A stretch of DNA of 64,000 nucleotides, taken from positions 806,001-870,000 of the forward strand of contig NZ_LT634361.1 of assembly GCF_900119795.1 (NCBI RefSeq). The letters are read 5' to 3'. The position numbers and the translations under genes were made by a program. The DNA is from Tenacibaculum maritimum NCIMB 2154 (GTDB taxonomy: Bacteria > Bacteroidota > Bacteroidia > Flavobacteriales > Flavobacteriaceae). Positions 27,962-36,117 of the stretch are shown here, piece after piece; position 1 is the stretch's first letter, and every line of letters starts with the position of its first letter. Under the pieces are notes generated by a model. The model had not been told where the DNA came from. It saw nothing but the letters and a program-made list of their open reading frames with translations, and did no database searches.

Positions 27962-28148
27962 GGGGGATACTCTTTTTTGGGTGCTTTTTGCTGCTTTGTT
28001 TGCAATTAGCATGTGGGCAGCAAACATCCGTTGATAGCATAAAAAAAGAGAAATGAAATCAATAGATCGAATGAAAGGAAGTTATATAGATGAAAGGTTG
28101 CCTAAGCATGGGTATTACTTACAAATAAACCATCAAAATTGCCATTAT
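27946..28148 (+). pseudogene. Array A seventh copy, truncated and frameshifted
   Basis: It begins exactly like copies 2-6 within the end of copy 6. At about 28035 the type-2 leader (GTTGATAGCATAAAAAAAG) joins type-1 sequence out of frame, giving TGA after 36 codons. Type-1 homology continues to QNCHY at about 28146, then stops abruptly and unrelated sequence follows. Confidence 0.85.
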
Positions 28149-28151
28149 TAA

Positions 28152-28388
28152 AAAGGAGACTTTAGAGGAGAGGCTTATGCAGGAGGATCCGCGCAGGCAA
28201 AAGTGGTTCTTAAAAAGGAAAGCGATAAATGGGTATTTGCCTATGAAGGTCTTTATGTGGTGTTCTCTGCGAATATATTAGTTAAGAATGAGCATTTAGA
28301 GAATTTAGGGGATTTACATGAACAAAAAGATAAAACAGGAGACCGTTTTTTAATACAAGGGCCGTTTACTTACGAAATGAAATTTTAA
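28152..28388 (+). pseudogene. Remnant of a gene 3' end between arrays A and B (effector relic?)
   Basis: An open frame of 79 codons without a proper start (GTG 28203 is the only weak option). It encodes KGDFRGEAYAGGSAQAKVV, then DKWVFAYEGLYVVFSANI, ending FLIQGPFTYEMKF. It is not homologous to array A or B. The Gly/Ala beta-rich character resembles the C-terminal beta region of the 969-aa effector, and the position directly before array B fits the tail of a lost sibling effector whose immunity gene founded array B. That origin is inference. Confidence 0.5.
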
Positions 28389-28395
28389 AAGAACC

Positions 28396-29343
28396 ATGAA
28401 ATATTTAACCATATTCAGTTTATTGATAAGCATTGTTGCTTGTAAAAACATAGAAAAATACAATAAAAAAATAAAAATGAAAGAACTAGTACCCACACAA
28501 CAAATTACTAAAGAAAAACAATACCGATATTATATAGGGCTAGGGGTTTATTTGCCGTTTGAATTATATGTAAATGATATTTTAATCAAATATGGAACTA
28601 CAGGAGTAAGTTCGGCAGTAGAATTAAATCCGTGGTTGTTGCGTAATGGTACCCATAAGGTAACCATAAAGTTTTTTCCGGATGTAGGAGGTCGTACGGT
28701 GGTAAATATGGGGAAAGAGCAACTGCCATATCGAATAGATTTTAATAAAGTAGTTATAAATGAGTCAAGAGATATTATCAAGCAGGAGAAAGCAATTAAG
28801 TTACCTTTATTGACTAAAGACGAGGATTTACCATATTTTGAACAGAGCTGGGATATAGAGATAACAGACCTGCCTTATGTATTAGAAGGTTGGAGTAATG
28901 GCCAAGATTTAAGTAAATGGAACCAAGAGGTCTTGGAAAAAAAAGTAGTAGCTTATTATGAGAAATTACGTACGATTTTAAATGATGGTGATGCAGAGAG
29001 ATGGTTTAAGTTAGATGAAAAAAGAGATATCGAAATAGATGTTTTTGATTATAGTTCACCAGAAACAATTCAGCGAGAGTTCGATAAAAATTCGAGAAGA
29101 ATTCGCGAATATGCGAAAGGAAATATGATTCCTTTGGAGGATTATAAGATGAAAGTTTATGGAAAAAACAATCAACTGGTAACTTTAGAACGTAATGCTA
29201 CAAATGGTTTCCGTTCTCATATGGGCACAAATATAAAGTATATGAGTCCAATTATGTTTGATTATGAGGGAGCTATAAGGGGGTATCCAGTAAAACTCTA
29301 TTTGCCCAAGGGAAGTGATGAATTTGTAATCATACGTAAATAA
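28396..29343 (+). CDS. Array B lipoprotein 1 (putative immunity protein)
   Basis: 315 aa; own signal peptide MKYLTIFSLLISIVAC, lipidated at Cys16. The body shared by all array B copies is ELVPTQQ, QYRYYIGLGVYLPFELYVND, SSAVELNPWLLRNGTHKVTI and LPYFEQSWDIEITDLPYVLE. Variable module 1 is ERWFKLDEKRDIEIDVFDYS; module 2 is LERNATNGFRSHMG. Ends YLPKGSDEFVIIRK. The family is unknown to me; immunity is inferred from lipoprotein type, tandem copies and location. Confidence 0.6.
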   Translation: MKYLTIFSLLISIVACKNIEKYNKKIKMKELVPTQQITKEKQYRYYIGLGVYLPFELYVNDILIKYGTTGVSSAVELNPWLLRNGTHKVTIKFFPDVGGRTVVNMGKEQLPYRIDFNKVVINESRDIIKQEKAIKLPLLTKDEDLPYFEQSWDIEITDLPYVLEGWSNGQDLSKWNQEVLEKKVVAYYEKLRTILNDGDAERWFKLDEKRDIEIDVFDYSSPETIQREFDKNSRRIREYAKGNMIPLEDYKMKVYGKNNQLVTLERNATNGFRSHMGTNIKYMSPIMFDYEGAIRGYPVKLYLPKGSDEFVIIRK

Positions 29344-30284
29344 TGAAGTTATTAAGGGTGTATTTGGTTGTTTTTATAAGTTGTATTTCTTGCAATTCTA
29401 AAAGCCATCGGGTAGCAATACAAGAACTAGTACCCACACAACAAATTGCTAAAGAAAAGCAATACCGATATTATATAGGACTAGGGGTTTACTTGCCGTT
29501 TGAATTATATGTAAATGATATTTTAATCAAGCGGGGAGTTAAAGGAGTGAGTTCGGCAGTAGAATTAAATCCGTGGTTGTTGCGTAATGGTACCCATAAG
29601 GTAACCATAAAGTTTTTTCCGGATGTAGGAGGTCATACGGTGGTAAATATGGGGAAAGAGCAACTGCCATATCGAATAGATTTTAATAAGGTAATTATAA
29701 ATGAGTCAAGAGATATTGTCAAGCAGGAGAAAGCAATTAAGTTACCTTTATTGACTAAAGACGAGGATTTACCATATTTTGAACAGAGCTGGGATATAGA
29801 GATAACAGACCTGCCTTATGTATTAGAAGGTTGGAGTAATGGCCAAGATTTAAGTAAATGGGACCAAGAGGTCTTGGAAAAAAAAGTAGTAGCTTATTAT
29901 GAAAAATTACGTACGATTTTAAATGATGGTGATGCGGAGAGATGGTTTAAGTTAGAAGAAAGAAGAGATTCTGAGACCAATGTTTTTGATTATGTTACAT
30001 TGGAAGAAATAAAAGAAGCGTTTGAGGAAAATTTTATGGATATTCAAAAATATTCGAAAGGAAATATGATTCCTTTGGAGGACTATAAGATGAAAGTTTA
30101 TGGAAAAAACAATCAACTGGTAACTTTGCATCGTAATGCTACAAATGGTTTTCGTGCTCATATGGGGTCGAATATAAAATACTGGAGTCCACTGATTTAT
30201 GATTTTGAAGGTGTTTTGGTAAGTTATTCTGTTACATTGTATTTACCCAAGGGAAGTGATGAATTTGTAATCATACGTAAATAA
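29343..30284 (+). CDS. Array B lipoprotein 2
   Basis: 313 aa. Starts within the stop of copy 1 (TAATG, 1-nt overlap, translational coupling). New signal peptide MKLLRVYLVVFISCISC, used by all later copies. Local variant IKRGVKG. Module 1 ERWFKLEERRDSETNVFDYV; module 2 LHRNATNGFRAHMG; near the end VLVSYSVTLYL. Confidence 0.6.
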   Translation: MKLLRVYLVVFISCISCNSKSHRVAIQELVPTQQIAKEKQYRYYIGLGVYLPFELYVNDILIKRGVKGVSSAVELNPWLLRNGTHKVTIKFFPDVGGHTVVNMGKEQLPYRIDFNKVIINESRDIVKQEKAIKLPLLTKDEDLPYFEQSWDIEITDLPYVLEGWSNGQDLSKWDQEVLEKKVVAYYEKLRTILNDGDAERWFKLEERRDSETNVFDYVTLEEIKEAFEENFMDIQKYSKGNMIPLEDYKMKVYGKNNQLVTLHRNATNGFRAHMGSNIKYWSPLIYDFEGVLVSYSVTLYLPKGSDEFVIIRK

Positions 30285-31231
30285 TGAAGTTATTAAGGGT
30301 GTATTTGGTTGTTTTTATAAGTTGTATTTCTTGCAATTCTAAAAGCCATCGGGTAGCAATACAAGAACTAGTACCCACACAACAAGTTGCTAAAGAAAAA
30401 CAATACCGATATTATATAGGGCTAGGGGTTTACTTGCCGTTTGAATTATATGTAAATGATATTTTAATCAAATATGGAACTACAGGAGTGAGTTCGGCAG
30501 TAGAATTAAATCCGTGGTTGTTGCGTAATGGTACCCATAAAGTAACCATAAAGTTTTTTCCGGATGTAGGAGGTCATACGGTGGTAAATATGGGGAAAGA
30601 GCAACTGCCATATCGAATAGATTTTAATAAAGTAGTTATAAATGAGTCAAGAGATATTGTCAAGCAGGAGAAAGTAATTAAGTTACCTTTATTGACTAAA
30701 GATGAGGATTTACCATATTTTGAACAGAGCTGGGATATAGAGATAACAGACCTGCCTTATGTATTAGAAGGTTGGAGTAATGGCCAAGATTTAAGTAAAT
30801 GGGACCAAGAGGTCTTGGAAAAAAAAGTAGTAGTTTATTATGAGAAATTACGTAGGATTTTAAATGATGGTGATGCTAATACTTGGATGAGTAATTTTAC
30901 AAGGAGACGAAAAGAAGAAACAAATGTTTTTGATTACGAATATGATAAGGAAAATATAAGAGATAGTTTTGAGGAAAATTCAAAAAAAATTCGTGAATAT
31001 GCGAAAGGAAATATGATTCCTTTGGAGGACTATAAAATGAAAGTTTATGGAAAAAACAATCAATTGGTAACTTTGCATCGTAATGCTACAAATGGTTTTC
31101 GCTCTCATATGGGGGCGAATATAAAATATTGGGGTCCAATTATGTTTGATTATGAGGGAGCTATAAGGGGGTATCCAGTAAAACTCTATTTGCCCAAGGG
31201 AAGTGATGAATTTGTAATCATACGTAAATAA
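30284..31231 (+). CDS. Array B lipoprotein 3
   Basis: 315 aa, TAATG-coupled. Module 1 switches to NTWMSNFTRRRKEETNVFDY with DKENIRDSFEENSKK, while module 2 stays of the LHRNATNGFRSHMG type. It is an intermediate between copies 1-2 and 5-6. Confidence 0.6.
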   Translation: MKLLRVYLVVFISCISCNSKSHRVAIQELVPTQQVAKEKQYRYYIGLGVYLPFELYVNDILIKYGTTGVSSAVELNPWLLRNGTHKVTIKFFPDVGGHTVVNMGKEQLPYRIDFNKVVINESRDIVKQEKVIKLPLLTKDEDLPYFEQSWDIEITDLPYVLEGWSNGQDLSKWDQEVLEKKVVVYYEKLRRILNDGDANTWMSNFTRRRKEETNVFDYEYDKENIRDSFEENSKKIREYAKGNMIPLEDYKMKVYGKNNQLVTLHRNATNGFRSHMGANIKYWGPIMFDYEGAIRGYPVKLYLPKGSDEFVIIRK

Positions 31232-32151
31232 TGAAGTTATTAAGGGTGTATTTGGTTGTTTTTATAAGTTGTATTTCTTGCAATTCTAAAAGCCATCGGG
31301 TAGCAATACAAGAACTAGTACCCACACAACAAGTTGCTAAAGAAAAACAATACCGATATTATATAGGGCTAGGGGTTTACTTGCCGTTTGAATTATATGT
31401 AAATGATATTTTAATCAAATATGGAACTACAGGAGTGAGTTCGGCAGTAGAATTAAATCCGTGGTTGTTGCGTAATGGTACCCATAAGGTAACCATAAAG
31501 TTTTTTCCGGATGTAGGAGGTCATACGGTGGTAAATATGGGGAAAGAGCAACTGCCATATCGAATAGATTTTAATAAAGTAGTTATAAATGAATCAAGAG
31601 ATATTGTCAAGCAGGAGAAAGCAATTAAGCTACCTTTGCTGACTAAAGACGAGGATTTACCATATTTTGAACAGAGCTGGGATATAGAGATAACAGACCT
31701 GCCTTATGTATTAGAAGGTTGGAGTAATGGCCAAGACTTAAGTAAATGGGACCAAGAGGTCTTGGAAAAAAAAGTAGTAGCTTATTATGAAAAATTACGT
31801 AGGATTTTAAATGATGGTGATGCTAATACCTTTAATTATTTCTGTTTAAGACGAGACAAAGAGACAAGTATATTTGAATATAATTATGACTTGCAAATTA
31901 TATCTGAAGAATTTAGAAGAAGCTCAGAAAAGATTAGAGAAAAAGCAAAAGGAAATATGATAGCTTTGGAAAGTTACGAAATGAAGGTTTATGGAAAAGA
32001 TAACCAGTTAATATCTCTAGAAAGGAAGGAGAGTAATTTTAGAACAAAAGGGGTACTCCGCACCAAAGAGCCTTCAGGAGCATCGAGAGTTTATAATTTA
32101 AAACTCTATTTACCCAAGGGAAGTGATGAATTTGTAATCATACGTAAATAA
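31231..32151 (+). CDS. Array B lipoprotein 4 (most divergent C-terminus)
   Basis: 306 aa, TAATG-coupled. Residues 1-200 match the other copies, but the C-terminal third is unlike all of them: NTFNYFCLRRDKETSIFEY, then MIALESYEMKVYGKDNQLIS and ERKESNFRTKGVLRTKEPSG, before rejoining the common end YLPKGSDEFVIIRK. It gives the clearest case of a swapped specificity segment. Confidence 0.6.
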   Translation: MKLLRVYLVVFISCISCNSKSHRVAIQELVPTQQVAKEKQYRYYIGLGVYLPFELYVNDILIKYGTTGVSSAVELNPWLLRNGTHKVTIKFFPDVGGHTVVNMGKEQLPYRIDFNKVVINESRDIVKQEKAIKLPLLTKDEDLPYFEQSWDIEITDLPYVLEGWSNGQDLSKWDQEVLEKKVVAYYEKLRRILNDGDANTFNYFCLRRDKETSIFEYNYDLQIISEEFRRSSEKIREKAKGNMIALESYEMKVYGKDNQLISLERKESNFRTKGVLRTKEPSGASRVYNLKLYLPKGSDEFVIIRK

Positions 32152-33098
32152 TGAAGTTATTAAGGGTGTATTTGGTTGTTTTTATAAGTTGTATTTCTTG
32201 CAATTCTAAAAGCCATCGGGTAGCAATACAAGAACTAGTACCCACACAACAAGTTGCTAAAGAAAAACAATACCGATATTATATAGGGCTAGGGGTTTAC
32301 TTGCCGTTTGAATTATATGTAAATGATATTTTAATCAAATATGGAACTACAGGAGTGAGTTCGGCAGTAGAATTAAATCCGTGGTTGTTGCGTAATGGTA
32401 CCCATAAAGTAACCATAAAGTTTTTTCCGGATGTAGGAGGTCATACGGTGGTAAATATGGGGAAAGAGCAACTGCCATATCGAATAGATTTTAATAAAGT
32501 AGTTATAAATGAGTCAAGAGATATTGTCAAGCAGGAGAAAGTAATTAAGTTACCTTTATTGACTAAAGACGAGGATTTACCATATTTTGAACAGAGCTGG
32601 GATATAGAGATAACAGACCTGCCTTATGTATTAGAAGGCTGGAGTAATGGCCAAGATTTAAGTAAATGGGACCAAGAGGTCTTGGAAAAAAAAGTAGTAG
32701 CTTATTATGAGAAATTACGTAGGATTTTAAATGATGGTGATGCTAATACTTGGATGAGTAATTTTACAAGGAGACGAAAAGAAGAAACAAATGTTTTTGA
32801 TTACGAATATGATAAGGAAAATATAAGAGATAGTTTTGAGGAAAATTCAAAAAAAATTCGTGAATATGCGAAAGGAAATATGATTCCTTTGGAGGATTAT
32901 AAGATGAAAGTTTATGGAAAAAACAATCAATTGGTAGCGTTGGAGCGTTTTTCTTCCAAAGACTTTGAAGAATGGGGAGAGACAGGAAAAGGTTGGAGCC
33001 CTTTAATTAGAATTTACGATGAAGAATATTTAACAAGTTACCCAGTAAAACTCTATTTACCTGAGGGAAGTGATGAATTTGTAATCATACGTAAATAA
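32151..33098 (+). CDS. Array B lipoprotein 5
   Basis: 315 aa, TAATG-coupled. Module 1 as in copy 3 (NTWMSNFTRRRKEETNVF), but module 2 is new (LERFSSKDFEEWGETGKGWS, IYDEEYLTSYPVKLYL). Has PEGSDEF instead of PKGSDEF at the end. Confidence 0.6.
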   Translation: MKLLRVYLVVFISCISCNSKSHRVAIQELVPTQQVAKEKQYRYYIGLGVYLPFELYVNDILIKYGTTGVSSAVELNPWLLRNGTHKVTIKFFPDVGGHTVVNMGKEQLPYRIDFNKVVINESRDIVKQEKVIKLPLLTKDEDLPYFEQSWDIEITDLPYVLEGWSNGQDLSKWDQEVLEKKVVAYYEKLRRILNDGDANTWMSNFTRRRKEETNVFDYEYDKENIRDSFEENSKKIREYAKGNMIPLEDYKMKVYGKNNQLVALERFSSKDFEEWGETGKGWSPLIRIYDEEYLTSYPVKLYLPEGSDEFVIIRK

Positions 33099-34045
33099 TG
33101 AAGTTATTAAGGGTGTATTTGGTTGTTTTTATAAGTTGTATTTCTTGCAATTCTAAAAGCCATCGGGTAGCAATACAAGAACTAGTACCCACACAGCAAA
33201 TTGCTAAAGGAAAACAATACCGATATTATATAGGACTAGGGGTTTACTTGCCGTTTGAATTATATGTAAATGATATTTTAATCAAATATGGAACTACAGG
33301 AGTAAGTTCGGCAGTAGAATTAAATCCGTGGTTGTTGCGTAATGGTACCCATAAAGTAACCATAAAGTTTTTTCCGGATGTAGGAGGTCATACGGTGGTA
33401 AATATGGGGAAAGAGCAACTGCCATATCGAATAGATTTTAATAAAGTAGTTATAAATGAATCAAGAGATATTGTCAAGCAGGAGAAAGCAATTAAGTTAC
33501 CTTTATTGACTAAAGACGAGGATTTACCATATTTTGAACAGAGCTGGGATATAGAGATAACAGACCTGCCTTATGTATTAGAAGGTTGGAGTAATGGCCA
33601 AGATTTAAGTAAATGGAACCAAGAGGTCTTGGAAAAAAAAGTAGTAGCTTATTATGAAAAATTACGTAGGATTTTAAATGATGGTGATGCTAATACTTGG
33701 ATGAATAATTTGACAAGGAGACGAAAAGAAGAAACAAATGTTTTTGATTACGAATATGATAAGGAAAATATAAGAGATAGTTTTGAGGAAAATTCAAAAA
33801 AAATTCGTGAATATGCGAAAGGAAATATGATTCCTTTGGAGGATTATAAGATGAAAGTTTATGGAAAAAACAATCAATTGGTAGCGTTGGAGCGTTTTTC
33901 TTCCAAAGACTTTGAAGAATGGGGAGAGACAGGAAAAGGTTGGAGCCCTTTAATTAGAATTTACGATGAAGAATATTTGACAAGTTACCCAGTAAAACTC
34001 TATTTACCCAAGGGAAGTGATGAATTTGTAATCATACGTAAATAA
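33098..34045 (+). CDS. Array B lipoprotein 6
   Basis: 315 aa, almost identical to copy 5. Differences include AKGKQYRYY, KWNQEV and NTWMNNLTRRRKEE. It is the latest-looking duplication in the array. Confidence 0.6.
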   Translation: MKLLRVYLVVFISCISCNSKSHRVAIQELVPTQQIAKGKQYRYYIGLGVYLPFELYVNDILIKYGTTGVSSAVELNPWLLRNGTHKVTIKFFPDVGGHTVVNMGKEQLPYRIDFNKVVINESRDIVKQEKAIKLPLLTKDEDLPYFEQSWDIEITDLPYVLEGWSNGQDLSKWNQEVLEKKVVAYYEKLRRILNDGDANTWMNNLTRRRKEETNVFDYEYDKENIRDSFEENSKKIREYAKGNMIPLEDYKMKVYGKNNQLVALERFSSKDFEEWGETGKGWSPLIRIYDEEYLTSYPVKLYLPKGSDEFVIIRK

Positions 34046-34227
34046 TGAAGTTATTAAGGTTGTATTTGGTTGTTTTTATAAGTTGTATTTCTTGCAATTC
34101 TAAAAGCCATCGGGTAGCAATACAAGAACTAGTACCCACACAACAAATTGCTAAGGAAAAAATAATACTAGATAAAGCTAGTGTTAATTTATTCTGGAAA
34201 GAATCGTATTTTATAGAAAAAAAATAG
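34045..34227 (+). pseudogene. Array B seventh copy, truncated
   Basis: TAATG-coupled start and the usual signal peptide and first 37 residues (to TQQIAKEK). At about 34160 homology stops and 20 unrelated residues follow to a TAG. It is 60 codons instead of 315 and cannot fold like the others, although it could still make a short lipopeptide. Confidence 0.8.
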
Positions 34228-35211
34228 TATCTTTGAGAGAGAATTGCTACTCGGATAATTTTTCGTTGAATTATTATAGCTATATGAAATTAATAGATGA
34301 TCTAGGGATAAAGACATTTATAAGTTATAGAAATTCTAAATTTAAGAAGGCAATAGGTTGGTTTGATTAGTATTGTTATGAATCTATCAGTCAAATTATA
34401 TAAAAGGAAAAAAATGCTATATTTTTTTACTTGTGTAGGAAAAGAAAGAAAAAAGAAGGTACTCATTTTTCAAAAAAGCAATATCTAGCATTGTAAAATC
34501 ACCATTTAGATCCAGTATAAAGAGGGGATAGATAGTAGAGGTATATTCTTTTATTTCTAAGACAAATGGGGAAGGTAATTTTAAAAGCGATCAGGTATTG
34601 TCAAAAAATATTTTTAAGATAAGGAAAGGAAAAATTGTGGGAAGTGAATCAGAGAATGGGAAAAATACCTATGAAAAGTTAAATAGCTGTGAATAAATAT
34701 CTTATCTGTTGTTTTTTTTGTAGAAGGAATAAACAATTTTATTGTTTGTTTAGGGTAAAAGAATTAAGTTTTTTTAAGATGTTCAATGTTTGATTACGAG
34801 CTTTTTAAAAATTATTTTTACGTATAAATACGTAGTTTAATTTCGGTATAAATACGTATTTTTAAATTGAAATAAAGCTGTATTTTTGTTATGTTCCCAA
34901 TTCCCTAAAAAGATAATGCTACGGATGAAAGTGCTATTGAATATTATTAAACATTAAAAAAGAAATTATTAAACAAGTTAAAAACCAGCCTTGTAGCTTT
35001 TTTAGTTGAGTGCAAGTGGTAATTTAAAAGAGGTTATCCTTATGGAAAACTAATTTTTAAGAGAAAGAAAACAAAAACAAAAAGAAATTAAGCTATGACA
35101 TTTTTTAATTGCATAAGATGAAAAGTACCATTGTTACTACATTTTTTGTAAGAGAAGCTAGTGTATAGCGAGGTTTTAAATAAATATTATTGGTAAAAAG
35201 AATATAATTTT
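34228..35211. other. 984-bp gap downstream of array B
   Basis: AT-rich sequence with many stops in all frames. I see no gene, tRNA or insertion-sequence end. A 28-codon frame near 34284 (MKLIDDLGIKTFISY...) is too short to support. The second half contains the paired palindromes at 34819-34858 described separately, and probably the promoter of the tssN operon. Confidence 0.6.
34819..34888 (+). promoter_or_regulatory. Paired palindromic operator and -7-like box before the tssN operon
   Basis: TACGTATAAATACGTA at 34819-34834 is a perfect palindrome (7-bp arms, AA centre). A second, imperfect one (CGGTATAAATACGTA) lies at 34844-34858. Their centres are 24 bp apart, about two helical turns. TATTTTTG at 34881-34888 fits the Bacteroidetes -7 box TAnnTTTG, though no good -33 box is present. 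This looks like a dimer-pair binding site controlling the membrane-complex operon. Transcription from here would give a leader of about 310 nt. Confidence 0.4.
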
Positions 35212-36117
35212 ATGGAAGCATTGATCGCTTTTTTCTTACGATACTTATTAGCTCCTATTTTGGTAGTGATTCTATTAGTAGTTATTGGTAATTTGATGAA
35301 AATGAGAACAAAAACACTAAAAATGAAAAAAGTAGTGGTTTTTGTACTAGTCCTTTCATTAATATTGTCACTCCCCTCTTTATTAGGTTTTTTAAAAAAT
35401 GAGTTTGTATGGGGAGGTTTAGCACTTACTATTATCGCATATCTATTGTTAGGAGTAGGCTTTGTACTTATTAGAAATTTGAGTTTTTATAAAAATATAA
35501 AAGGAGAAGAAGAAAAAGAAGACAAAGTAGATTTTAATAAGATTACAGAGTTGTTAATTATGCTAGTAGCGGTAATCTTATCAACTTGGATTTACTATCT
35601 AATATTCTCTTGGATTAGTAAGTTGCCATACGCTATTTGGGCAATGTTTTCAACAGTTTGGTTTTTTATGCCTTTTTTATATGTGTTATCAAAAGAACTT
35701 TTCTTAAAGATAGAAACCCCATTTTATAAGGCATGGAAAGTAGAATTGAATAATGATCATAGAGATTATTGGGAGCATATAGATACATTTAGATTGATAC
35801 AGGTAACTGTAAAAATAAAAAGGAGATCTGAAGATGAAGAATACTCGTCCTTTTCTGTAAAACTGCCAAGAGAAGTACCATTGGGAGTTTGGTTTAATAA
35901 GTTTATAGAAGATCAAAATGTTCGATTTCCAGAAAATATGATAGATCCATTTGGAGGTGGAGGAACGGAAATAGGTTGGATATTTTATACTAGTAAATGG
36001 TTTAGCTTTCCATTATTTATTAAAGTGTTAGACTCCAAAGAAGATGGGAAGTTTAATAGAGTTAAAAATAAGCAGGTTATTTATATACGTAGAACAAAAG
36101 TAAAATCAGAAGAATAA
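35212..36117 (+). CDS. tssN: T6SS-iii membrane protein TssN
   Basis: 301 aa with five to six TM segments in the first 165 residues (RYLLAPILVVILLVVIGNL; VVFVLVLSLILSL; GGLALTIIAYLLLGVGFVLI; ITELLIMLVAVILSTWIYYL; FSTVWFFMPFLYVL), then a soluble C-terminal domain. TssN is one of the components unique to the Bacteroidetes subtype, which lacks the TssJLM complex; it is thought to be part of the replacement trans-envelope complex. Its stop overlaps the tssK start by 1 nt (TAATG). Confidence 0.8.
   Translation: MEALIAFFLRYLLAPILVVILLVVIGNLMKMRTKTLKMKKVVVFVLVLSLILSLPSLLGFLKNEFVWGGLALTIIAYLLLGVGFVLIRNLSFYKNIKGEEEKEDKVDFNKITELLIMLVAVILSTWIYYLIFSWISKLPYAIWAMFSTVWFFMPFLYVLSKELFLKIETPFYKAWKVELNNDHRDYWEHIDTFRLIQVTVKIKRRSEDEEYSSFSVKLPREVPLGVWFNKFIEDQNVRFPENMIDPFGGGGTEIGWIFYTSKWFSFPLFIKVLDSKEDGKFNRVKNKQVIYIRRTKVKSEE

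Larger units (their letters stand above)
23088..28148 (+). repeat. Tandem array A: 974-bp repeated lipoprotein unit
   Basis: Starts at 23088, 24062, 25036 and 26010 are exactly 974 bp apart, as is 26984. A seventh partial unit begins at 27946 (962 bp later because copy 6 is four codons shorter). The centre of each unit (about SLSIRV to VPYEIK, some 220 bp) is almost base-for-base identical. The copy at 22141 is the founding outer member with its own signal peptide. Confidence 0.9.
28396..34160 (+). repeat. Tandem array B: 920-948-bp repeated lipoprotein unit
   Basis: Unit starts at 28396, 29343, 30284, 31231, 32151, 33098 and 34045. Each unit's first about 600 bp is nearly identical, followed by two variable segments separated by a conserved block (KGNM...YxMKVYGK), and an invariant end. 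Junctions are single-nucleotide TAATG overlaps. Confidence 0.9.

Noticed and set aside
34284..34370. 28-codon frame possibly from a transposase.
   Set aside because: Too short, no inverted repeats or target duplication around it, and no transposase motif.
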